A stretch of DNA of 64,000 bases from NCBI GenBank assembly GCA_947168365.1, contig CAMVLO010000016.1:1-64000 (forward strand). Direction: 5' to 3'. The notes beneath the pieces were generated by a model that ran no database searches, had not been told where the DNA came from, and worked only from the letters and a program-made list of their open reading frames with translations. The position numbers and the translations under genes are program-made. Positions 18,407 through 25,802 of this stretch are shown here, in pieces (position 1 is the stretch's first letter; every line of letters starts with the position of its first letter). The DNA is from UBA3824 sp017541145 (lineage in GTDB: Bacteria > Bacteroidota > Bacteroidia > Bacteroidales > UBA3824).

Positions 18407-18825
18407 AGCTAAAACATTTTTTGGGAAGTTGTGGACTGCAAATATAAAACAAATAATGAGTAACCAAAGTTTTTTTCAAGATTTTGGTATCCGCTGTTAA
18501 AAAAAATAGATTCAAAGATCAATTATTAGACATGAAATTCATTATTTAAATATCAACCTTTTTCTTAACAACACTTTCTGTTATTGCAACAATGACAGAA
18601 TATATCGGGGTAATGCCGGTGAAAAATAACGATAAGGAATAGAGTAGAAAAATCAGAAGGTTACCACATTAAATTTATCTAACATTTTTTGAGAGCCAAG
18701 CCCACAAAGCCAACATCGACTACAAAATCGGCAATTACCTTGTGCCAGAGACCATTAAGTTTGATTGGAAGGACAGTGATTATCACGAGTGAAGAGAGGA
18801 ATATAAATTATCGGCAAGTTTTGTT
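18407..18825. other. Intergenic region at the left edge of the accessory island
   Basis: About 420 bases. The first part is promoter region for the LRR gene; the second part (18691-18792) is a decayed coding remnant. No repeat or RNA was recognised. Confidence 0.6.
18691..18792 (+). pseudogene. C-terminal coding remnant
   Basis: An open stretch without a start codon translates as ESQAHKANIDYKIGNYLVPE followed by TIKFDWKDSDYHE and a stop. Composition and codon use look coding, while the upstream sequence is stopped in frame at 18670. It is probably the 3' end of a gene deleted when the neighbouring island was inserted. Family unknown. Confidence 0.45.
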
Positions 18826-19338
18826 TCAAGCCACCGGGTCTGCGCAATAATCTCTGCGTTTGCAGGATTTACAATGCTTACCCATCCATACTTCGTCGAA
18901 TTGGTTCATTGCCTGTTCAACGATTTCGGGGGCGTCGGTCAAGATGCCGGCTTCAAAATTTCTACGATGGTCAGTTTTCATTCCGATGCCCGCCCCTGTA
19001 AGATTTGCGCTGCCAACATATACTTCCTTGCAATCAAAAATAAACATTTTGAAATGGACACGCGGACACAGCACCCTTTCCAAACGGTCGTAAAGCACGG
19101 GATATTTATCAAAATCCTCGCGAAAGTTTTGCCCCGGCTCCTTTGCGTGAATAAGCCGCACCTCCACACCACGCCTAATAAGTTGGGCAATCAACCACAG
19201 AAACGGCTTCTTCTCCTTGCCCGAATCTACATAAAGGTCTTTGATGTCAGCAGTCCCAATCCAAAGAGTGCGCTTCACGTCGAAGCAACGAGAGAGAACG
19301 CGGCGGTAGTGGTCGGTGTTGGAGATATATTTAAACAT
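18826..19338 (-). CDS. Phospholipase D-superfamily (HKD) nuclease, small
   Basis: A 170-residue protein with one HKD motif: H95, K97 and D102 in VHFKMFIFD, followed by GSAN (109-112). Length is close to the single-motif Nuc-type nucleases, which act as dimers with one HKD each. After the fold, C156, C159 and C165 (CKSCKRRDYC) could bind a metal ion. It is the third gene of a minus-strand operon, 8 bases after the 784-residue DUF262 gene. The role as the DNA-cutting or lipid-cutting effector of a defence operon is inference. Confidence 0.8.
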   Translation of the reverse strand: MFKYISNTDHYRRVLSRCFDVKRTLWIGTADIKDLYVDSGKEKKPFLWLIAQLIRRGVEVRLIHAKEPGQNFREDFDKYPVLYDRLERVLCPRVHFKMFIFDCKEVYVGSANLTGAGIGMKTDHRRNFEAGILTDAPEIVEQAMNQFDEVWMGKHCKSCKRRDYCADPVA

Positions 19339-19346
19339 CGATGAAT

Positions 19347-21701
19347 TTATTTACATGAAGATACTTGTTCAATAAGATCATCAAGTCTTTTACAAAGAAC
19401 ATCAACATCAAATACATCTTTGACATAACAACAATAGTATTCGGTTAAATCCTCTTTCGTTTTCCAACCTCCATTTTCCTTCAAATATATTTTCCCATCT
19501 GTATTCCATTGAAAATCATATTTTCTGTATTGGAAATTAACATTCCAACCTTTAAAAAAGGTATAATTATTAATCTCTTGTTCGGAAGCAATCATTCCTT
19601 TTTGATATAAAGAAGAAAGTATTTTGTTGCGGTAAAATGGCATTTCTCGTATGTCATCATCCAATATGATTCCTTCATATCTAGGAGGATAAATAGCTCT
19701 ATGACCATGTATCCAACGTATACGACTCCCGACTTGAACATTTGCAACATAATCTAACAAATTTGTAAGATAAAGATTTTTGTACATTAAACAATCATCT
19801 CGTCTTTCCTTAATATCAAGGTGTCCTATCATTATATTATGTACAGCATTTTCAAATCCCTCAGCCATTAATATATTTGTTTTCCAAGTCTCAGGTTTAT
19901 TATCAAATACAACCTTTTGTGGCTCTATGTATTTCCAGAAATCATTTACATGATAAAGAACTGCTTTTAGTAATATAGCATTTGTCCTATATTTGCAATT
20001 TCCATTATCTTTCACACCGTTCTCATCGAAATAAGTCTGTGCATTCTCCCATTTTTTATCAAAATGTTCCCAATCATCTCCAATATCTTTTTTGGTAAAC
20101 AAGAACCTTATTGCACCTTTGAAGAAAGCGTAATTCTCTGCTTCTATGATTTTATTTTCCCAATCATTACCACTGTTCACAATTTGTTTTGCTTTGTTTA
20201 CTTCTTCTTTAACTTGTTCTTGCGCGTGATACTGATTACTTAACCCAAACTCTTCAAAATGATTTGCCATAGCATCATAAATATTATAGCATTTTTCAGA
20301 CAACTTATTCATCAATCTCAAAGCCGCTTGGAATGCATTTTCATCGATAGAGGAGTTCTCGATAATGTTCCAAACTACGCGCATCCATTGCGACAATGTT
20401 GTTTTTGCATTATTATTGTCCTCTCTAAAATACCTCATTAGTGCATAAAATGCCACACGCGAAGGATACGTTTCTCTATTTTCCTTGTTTTTTTCACCTT
20501 CAAACAAATTCCACTTTTTTCCCATTTCGCCTCTATTCCAAACCGCTTGACAATCTTCACTAATAGTATTATTAGGGTCGCACAACTTATTCCAAATATT
20601 GAATATAGAATTCAAGCAATCTTCAACACCACATTTGGATAACACCTCCCTATATATATCCCACGAAACAAAATCATCTTGTGTTGGATACAATAACAGT
20701 TCTCCAATTATTCTCTGATTGAGTTTGTCATTTTCCAACTGTTCTTCCCTTTCATCCTCAGACATATCTTTTCTATCCTTTTCAGATTTAGTATTTTGAC
20801 CATACCAACATCTCCATACATTCATTAAATGTCTGTTGACAAAACTCATCATATAAGAATCAGGTAATATATTACCATTAACATTCCAAAATAAATCAAG
20901 CCATTTTCCATCAACATTGTCTTTGAAACAAGATAACATTTTTTCATTCTTACTATCTTCCAAATATTGCTCCAAACTTGCCTTGAAATTTTCAAAGGGA
21001 GTAAGTGTTTTACCTCGTGCATTCATTTTTACGTATGTTTCATCTGACAATTTATGTTCTCCCATATCGACAAAATGAAATGTTATTGGGCAATTGCATC
21101 CGCTTGTGAGTCTTTCAGCAAAATGCCTAAAAACATCATAAGATTTCATTTGTTTATGTATCTCATCAAGCATCATAATCATACCTGCAACCGTTGGATC
21201 CTTTTCCCAGTAGGGGAAAAACCAAGGCTGATTCTTGATGTAGCGCGACACACAATATTCTTTTTCTTTTATTGTTTCTTCAAATTGCTTTGTCGGTATA
21301 ATGTTCTCTTCCACTATCTTTTCGCAAAACTCGCGAGAAGATTGGCGCGTAGCATAAGAGAATCTGCTAAGAATATTTTTACAAATACAACATCCTTTGT
21401 GCATACATTCAGATTCAGTTTGACATTTCTCAAATACATATTTATGAAATAAAAACAATGTTGTAAGACGCTGCTGTCCATCGAATGGAATAAACTTATT
21501 TCCATCAATTCGACCATATACAAAGTCAAAAAACAAAGGTTCGTTGTCGTCGCTAACAGCCTTGATCATTTTTCCAACTATTGACTTGCGAACATCTTCC
21601 GCTTTCGAATTGTTTCTGCCTTGCGCGTAATCGCGTTGAATGATTGGTATCTCAATCTGATATTTGCTAATCAACTGATAGAATGAATAAATATCGTTCA
21701 T
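19347..21701 (-). CDS. DUF262 protein (GmrS-like), no HNH part
   Basis: A 784-residue protein. The N-terminal 250 residues form a DUF262 domain (ParB/Srx-like NTPase fold of GmrSD restriction enzymes): YQIEIPIIQRDYAQGR and F-DGQQR-LTTLFLF with D74. Residues ETYVKMNARGKTLTPFENFKA (about 223-243) are another DUF262 hallmark. The remaining 500 residues are helical and unlike DUF1524; no H-N-H is visible. A cysteine cluster CMHKGCCICKN lies near residue 100. Its start overlaps the end of the upstream DUF262-HNH gene by 4 bases (ATGA). Confidence 0.85.
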   Translation of the reverse strand: MNDIYSFYQLISKYQIEIPIIQRDYAQGRNNSKAEDVRKSIVGKMIKAVSDDNEPLFFDFVYGRIDGNKFIPFDGQQRLTTLFLFHKYVFEKCQTESECMHKGCCICKNILSRFSYATRQSSREFCEKIVEENIIPTKQFEETIKEKEYCVSRYIKNQPWFFPYWEKDPTVAGMIMMLDEIHKQMKSYDVFRHFAERLTSGCNCPITFHFVDMGEHKLSDETYVKMNARGKTLTPFENFKASLEQYLEDSKNEKMLSCFKDNVDGKWLDLFWNVNGNILPDSYMMSFVNRHLMNVWRCWYGQNTKSEKDRKDMSEDEREEQLENDKLNQRIIGELLLYPTQDDFVSWDIYREVLSKCGVEDCLNSIFNIWNKLCDPNNTISEDCQAVWNRGEMGKKWNLFEGEKNKENRETYPSRVAFYALMRYFREDNNNAKTTLSQWMRVVWNIIENSSIDENAFQAALRLMNKLSEKCYNIYDAMANHFEEFGLSNQYHAQEQVKEEVNKAKQIVNSGNDWENKIIEAENYAFFKGAIRFLFTKKDIGDDWEHFDKKWENAQTYFDENGVKDNGNCKYRTNAILLKAVLYHVNDFWKYIEPQKVVFDNKPETWKTNILMAEGFENAVHNIMIGHLDIKERRDDCLMYKNLYLTNLLDYVANVQVGSRIRWIHGHRAIYPPRYEGIILDDDIREMPFYRNKILSSLYQKGMIASEQEINNYTFFKGWNVNFQYRKYDFQWNTDGKIYLKENGGWKTKEDLTEYYCCYVKDVFDVDVLCKRLDDLIEQVSSCK

Positions 21702-23578
21702 TTTGAAGTCTCCTTTAATTTTAAACCATACTTGAAATCGTTGTTTTCATTAAGCACAATAGCATCTACCTCTAAATATGCAGCGACTACTTTCATAATT
21801 GCTGTTACATATTCTCTGCCTGCTTGCTCATCCCAAATCAAGGGGTTTGTTGAACTTGGTGAATAATGCTTGAAAAATACATTTCTTGTGCATATCGGGA
21901 CAAACAACGATTCTCGCTCAACATTTTCATATTCAGCCAATTTTTCTCTTTTTTCGGGATATGTTTTATTATTGAAGGCAGCGTTTTTATCGCCTTGCAA
22001 TAGTGCCATATTAGTAAGATGGTCATCTTTGTCAAAATTAGATGTTAAAACAATTTTTTCATCTTTTTCTTCTTTTGGAACAACAGGGCTACCCATAAAA
22101 ACACCCATAATCGCTTTATAGGTATCGTTATCAATATCATCACTTGTATTCTTATCCCTAAGAAAAGATTTCAAGTCTTCGATTCTATCTACATGGTTTT
22201 GACCATCTACATGTATTTGATTTAAATATCCTTTAATCTTAGCAAACGCCGTCGCATCCCATTGTGCTTTTTTTTCATTCTGTGCGTGAATATGTTCCAA
22301 CGACCATTTCTTTTTTGCTGCTTGGAAATGTTTATCAAATGGATAACGAGACATTTCACTTGTCTGATTTTGAGTCGTTGCAAGATTGAACAGTAACAAA
22401 ATATTATGTATTTCGTCATTATTCTTTCCATATTCCCAATCATCACAATACACTTCTTCTTTTTTGATTATAGAGTCTCTGCATTCACCTTTTATTGATT
22501 CAAGAAATTCATCCTTTGGTTTGCTTGACTCACTAAGCAGTTTTTTCAAAATATCTTTTTTATCTTTTCCTCTCAAATTCATCAGATAACCAATATAGTG
22601 ATATTTTTCTCTATCATCATACCACGATTTGATAGTTCTATAATACATCTGAATAAGTTTCCATTGCCTTTCCCAGCCGAACTCCTTTATGAGTTCAGAA
22701 AACTTTGAGAAAATGAAATAATTATTTTTTTGTAATTCTGCATCTACATCGTAATATGTTTCACTATCAGGTTTTTCTTTGGTGCAACGCAAAACCAATT
22801 CCAAAAGGAAATCGATTCTTGTACAATTGAAACGTGGAGCCTCGGGTTCAGGATTAATGAAATACCAAAATGCATCATCGTGAAATGTCTGTTCCATTCT
22901 GTCCCATTCTCCTGCCATTTCCAATTGTTTCAATCGTAGTGCATCATCATTCATTCCTGTAAAATTGTTGTCTTTTAGCAATAATGCCTTCACCAATTCG
23001 GCATTACTCAACGAAATCTTGCCTGAATTAAGACGTTTGAACACTTCATAAGCATTATCATTGGTTTCATACCAAATTACTTTACAGTTATCTTTGAGTT
23101 TTTGCACAACCATCGATTTATCACCATTCCAATTATTGATAGTTTCCTTTGCTTTAAGCATAAAGTGGAAATCAATATTATTGCCTTTTTGGTCTTCATT
23201 AATCTTTTCCAAAAAGACTTTACTATTCGGACGTGTTTGATATTGCAAAGATAACTTTTTATTATCCAAACAATTAAGGATGATAAAAATTGTTGTCAAT
23301 CTTTGTTGTCCATCGATTACCTCATACCAATCTCTTTTGTTGGTTTCGTTTTCCAATCGAGAATCATTTTCATCCATTTCACGAACAACCAATGGCTGCA
23401 AGCAATACCAAGTTTCTTCGTTGGAATCTTTGTTTTTTTCGGGTATAAACTCATTTATATCATTCAGCAAATCCTTTACCTGCTGCTCTGTCCACCTATA
23501 CCCTCTTTGGTAAGAAGGAATAAAGAACTTCATTCCAAGTAGTTCACTTATTTTTTTTAGTTTTATGCTGTTATCCAT
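21698..23578 (-). CDS. DUF262-DUF1524 protein (GmrSD-like, HNH)
   Basis: About 626 residues from the preferred start (ATG at 23576-23578); an upstream ATG at 23629 would add 17 residues but runs into an exonuclease remnant, so I prefer the inner one. Early residues IPSYQRGYRWTEQQVKDLL and VIDGQQRLTTIF are DUF262 motifs; KRLNSGKISLSNAELVKALLL is the later one. Near the C-terminus LEHIHAQN (HxH) and NMALLQGDKNAAFNNKTYPEKR (Nx..Kx) form the DUF1524 His-Me-finger nuclease. In GmrSD this architecture cuts modified (glucosylated hydroxymethylcytosine) DNA. First gene of the three-gene operon. Confidence 0.88.
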   Translation of the reverse strand: MDNSIKLKKISELLGMKFFIPSYQRGYRWTEQQVKDLLNDINEFIPEKNKDSNEETWYCLQPLVVREMDENDSRLENETNKRDWYEVIDGQQRLTTIFIILNCLDNKKLSLQYQTRPNSKVFLEKINEDQKGNNIDFHFMLKAKETINNWNGDKSMVVQKLKDNCKVIWYETNDNAYEVFKRLNSGKISLSNAELVKALLLKDNNFTGMNDDALRLKQLEMAGEWDRMEQTFHDDAFWYFINPEPEAPRFNCTRIDFLLELVLRCTKEKPDSETYYDVDAELQKNNYFIFSKFSELIKEFGWERQWKLIQMYYRTIKSWYDDREKYHYIGYLMNLRGKDKKDILKKLLSESSKPKDEFLESIKGECRDSIIKKEEVYCDDWEYGKNNDEIHNILLLFNLATTQNQTSEMSRYPFDKHFQAAKKKWSLEHIHAQNEKKAQWDATAFAKIKGYLNQIHVDGQNHVDRIEDLKSFLRDKNTSDDIDNDTYKAIMGVFMGSPVVPKEEKDEKIVLTSNFDKDDHLTNMALLQGDKNAAFNNKTYPEKREKLAEYENVERESLFVPICTRNVFFKHYSPSSTNPLIWDEQAGREYVTAIMKVVAAYLEVDAIVLNENNDFKYGLKLKETSK

Positions 23579-23598
23579 TTCCTTCAAATTATTCTTCT

Positions 23599-23718
23599 TT
23601 ACAATATCTCTCTCGCTATCCACGCGCAAGCCTCTGCATCAGCGAGTGCGTGGTGGTGCTTGTCTAAATGATACCCGCAGGCAGCCGCCACTGTTTGAAG
23701 CTGTTTGTAATTGAGGAT
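23599..23718 (-). pseudogene. C-terminal remnant of a DnaQ-like exonuclease
   Basis: Minus-strand reading gives LNYKQLQTVAAACGYHLDKH followed by HHALADAEACAWIAREIL and a stop. This is the typical C-terminal HHALADAEA motif (H and D ligands of exonuclease motif III) of a 3'-5' exonuclease of the Pol III epsilon type. No start and no motifs I or II are present. It lies directly after the stop of the small gene at 23719-24081 in the same frame. Confidence 0.7.
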
Positions 23719-24081
23719 TCACAAACAGTTGATAATCTTCTTAAAATCCTCATACTTATCTTTCAATGTTTCCAAATTCAATGAAGATAATTCGTCTATA
23801 CGAATATTTGTAATGTATTGTGCGGTGGTATTGCTTATATTGAGGGCTTTACAGAGATTCATAATGGCATCTTCCACTCCACAAGAAGATTTCAGAATTT
23901 GGAGAATGATTTCAATCAGCTCATTGTTAGTCTCAAAAACAGTTATAAGTTCTTTAAAGACCTTGCCTCTCGCTGCAATGGCTTTGCAGATTTCCTCAAA
24001 ATTGTCATCAAGTAATTGGTTGAAATCTATATCCAATTTCAACGTAGAAATACCATCTTGGGTTTTAATTATTGCTTTCAT
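23719..24081 (-). CDS. Small helical protein of unknown function
   Basis: With the start at 24081 the protein has 120 residues (MKAIIKTQDGISTLKLDIDF...INCL). Upstream in-frame ATG codons exist to 24222, but that part overlaps a decayed exonuclease sequence, so the inner start is more likely. It looks mostly helical. Residues ALNISNTTAQYITNIRIDEL resemble a short helix-turn-helix or helix-hairpin, not diagnostic. Located between two exonuclease remnants. Confidence 0.5.
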   Translation of the reverse strand: MKAIIKTQDGISTLKLDIDFNQLLDDNFEEICKAIAARGKVFKELITVFETNNELIEIILQILKSSCGVEDAIMNLCKALNISNTTAQYITNIRIDELSSLNLETLKDKYEDFKKIINCL

Positions 24082-24111
24082 AATATCGTGTATTTTTAAA
24101 ATTTCTCTTAT

Positions 24112-24186
24112 TAAATGTGTCGGCAAGTGCATGATGACGGGTATCAAAATCCTACCCACAGACAGCCGCCACTGCTTGCCGTTGTT
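24112..24186 (-). pseudogene. Second decayed exonuclease remnant
   Basis: Minus-strand frame gives QRQAVAAVCG, an in-frame stop, then DFDTRHHALADT. It matches the remnant at 23599-23718 (QTVAAACGYHLDKHHHALADAEA), with clear divergence. Too short and broken to be functional. Confidence 0.55.
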
Positions 24187-24234
24187 GTTGCCAACATTTT
24201 TAGGTATCGCAAATATAAACAATCTTTTGAAAAC

Positions 24235-24381
24235 TCAATCATTCTCTGTAAACTCTTTTGCAATCAATATTAAACGGTTCAGTTTGTTGATAAACCATTG
24301 TTTTTCAAGAAGGAATGTGAGATATTGGCTTGCTTTGAAATTTTCAGTTTCAAAAAATGGCTCCACGACAATTCCACAATT
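24235..24381 (-). pseudogene. Possible coding remnant
   Basis: A 48-codon stretch open to a stop at 24235, lacking a start, reads IVVEPFFETENFKASQYLTF and LLEKQWFINKLNRLILIAKE. Protein-like composition suggests a decayed gene end, with a stop codon at 24382-24384 breaking it from upstream similarity. Family not recognised. Confidence 0.3.
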
Positions 24382-24453
24382 TTATTGCAAAAACTCTTTC
24401 ACACGGCGGACTTTGTAAGTGCAGAGGTCCGATTATTTTGATTTTGAAATGAC

Positions 24454-24481
24454 TTTGAATGAGATTTTTTCAATATCTTTG
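24454..24481 (+). promoter_or_regulatory. Promoter of the RhuM-like gene
   Basis: TTTG at 24454-24457 and TATCTTTG at 24474-24481 match the Bacteroidota consensus with a 16-base spacer; start codon 17 bases downstream. Confidence 0.5.
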
Positions 24482-24498
24482 CCGAAAACTTTACGAAT

Positions 24499-25383
24499 AT
24501 GCCTCAGACACTCAAAAATATAGAAAACAGCGGCGAGATTGTGCTGTATCAGCCTGACGACAGTTTGTCGTTGGAGGTGAAGTTAGAGAATGAAACAGTT
24601 TGGCTATCGCAACAACAGATGGCTACGCTGTTTAACACAACCAAACAGAATGTTAGTCTTCACATCAACAACATCTTCAAAGAAGGCGAATTGAATAAGG
24701 ATTCAGTTGTCAAGGAATCCTTGACAACTGCCGCCGACGGAAAGAAATACCGCATTGCATTTTACAATCTTGATGTAATTATATCAGTAGGATACCGTGT
24801 GAAATCGCTACGCGGCACACAATTCCGCCAATGGGCTACCGCGGTACTCAAAGACTATCTTCTGAAAGGTTATAACATTAACCAACGTCTTGTGTATATG
24901 GAAGAAAGGATTGACCGCCGCATCAATTCCATCGAATCCACTCTCGCCGAGCATCAACAGAAAATCGATTTTTTCGTAAAGACTAACCTTCCACCAATCG
25001 AACAAGTTTTCTTCAACGGACAGTTTTTTGAGGCAAGGGTGCTATTAGAAAAGTTGGTTAAATCGGCGCAAAAAAGGGTTATAATTGTTGATAACTACAT
25101 TGATGCCGCCACGTTTGACATACTTGATGTTAGGCAGCAAGGCGTTACAGCCGACATTTATTCGGGTAGCCTGCATACTACGCTGCGCAATGCCCATAAT
25201 TCTGCCGCTGGTGCAAATCCAATTAACGAGCACATTTGGACAAATCCATCGCACGACCGTTGGTTGATTATCGACGACAATCTTTTTCATTGCGGACATT
25301 CAATCAAAGATATGGGCAAAAAACTTACAGCCATAATGCTTATGGGTACACCGCCAGAAACGATTCTTAATGCAATAACATAA
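24499..25383 (+). CDS. RhuM-like (ORF6N/Bro-type) protein with PLD-like tail
   Basis: A 294-residue protein. Residues 1-125 match the virulence RhuM family found in islands: VWLSQQQMATLFNTTKQNVSLHINNIF (helix-turn-helix), then YNLDVIISVGYRVKSLRGTQFRQWAT. A coiled stretch (about 135-165) follows. The C-terminal part KRVIIVDNYIDAATFDIL ... HDRWLIIDD (H and later D) ... HCGHSIKDMGKK resembles a degenerate phospholipase-D fold, where HDR replaces the HxK. RhuM proteins are common in defence and mobile islands; the function is not known. Confidence 0.82.
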   Translation: MPQTLKNIENSGEIVLYQPDDSLSLEVKLENETVWLSQQQMATLFNTTKQNVSLHINNIFKEGELNKDSVVKESLTTAADGKKYRIAFYNLDVIISVGYRVKSLRGTQFRQWATAVLKDYLLKGYNINQRLVYMEERIDRRINSIESTLAEHQQKIDFFVKTNLPPIEQVFFNGQFFEARVLLEKLVKSAQKRVIIVDNYIDAATFDILDVRQQGVTADIYSGSLHTTLRNAHNSAAGANPINEHIWTNPSHDRWLIIDDNLFHCGHSIKDMGKKLTAIMLMGTPPETILNAIT

Positions 25384-25423
25384 CCCTTGCCCCAAAATGG
25401 AATATATTAATCTATGTTAACAC

Positions 25424-25760
25424 TCAAAGCATTATGGCATTTGATTTCAAGAAAGAGTTTAATGAATATTACCTTCCGCCCTGCAAGCCGGAGATTGTCA
25501 ATGTACCACCAGCCAACTTCATCGCAGTGGGTGGCAGCGGCAACCCCAACGACGAGGACGGCGACTACAAGCACGCCCTCAACATTCTCTACGCCGTGGC
25601 TTACACGCTGAAAATGAGTTACAAAACCGATTACAAAATCAATGGTTTTTATGAATACGTTGTGCCGCCGCTCGAAGGTTTTTGGTGGCAAGACGGTGTT
25701 GTAGGTGTTGATTATTCCAACAAATCCACTTTCAATTGGATTTCGGTGCTACTCCTGCCC
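25424..25760. repeat. 337-bp direct repeat, copy 1
   Basis: Aligns without gaps to 28793-29129 (constant offset 3369), with a small number of substitutions. It covers the first 109 codons of a GyrI-like gene plus ten bases in front. The two copies bracket the third DUF262 gene and its neighbours. Confidence 0.9.
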
Positions 25761-25778
25761 TATCCTGAAATTGGTTGA
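25434..25778 (+). pseudogene. Truncated GyrI-like gene
   Basis: The first 109 codons match the intact GyrI-like gene at 28803-29435 (MAFDFKKEFNEYYLPPCKPE, then INGFYEYVVPPLEGFWWQDG). At 25759-25760 the similarity stops after CTGCCC and the frame runs into a foreign 22-bp sequence, adding only YPEIG before a stop. The second half of the GyrI fold is missing, so the product cannot bind ligand normally. Confidence 0.85.
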
Positions 25779-25780
25779 CT
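25759..25780. mobile_element. 22-bp junction sequence, possible insertion-element end
   Basis: CCTATCCTGAAATTGGTTGA plus CT occurs here, exactly where the GyrI copy breaks, and again at 63972-63993. A short sequence shared by an interrupted gene and a distant site fits the end of an insertion element, but no transposase is visible here. Confidence 0.45.
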
Positions 25781-25802
25781 AAGTTTCAGATATTAGATTG
25801 AA

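Noticed and set aside
23719..24222. Longer 167-residue version of the small gene
   Set aside because: Its first 47 codons overlap a decayed exonuclease sequence in another frame; the start at 24081 is more likely.
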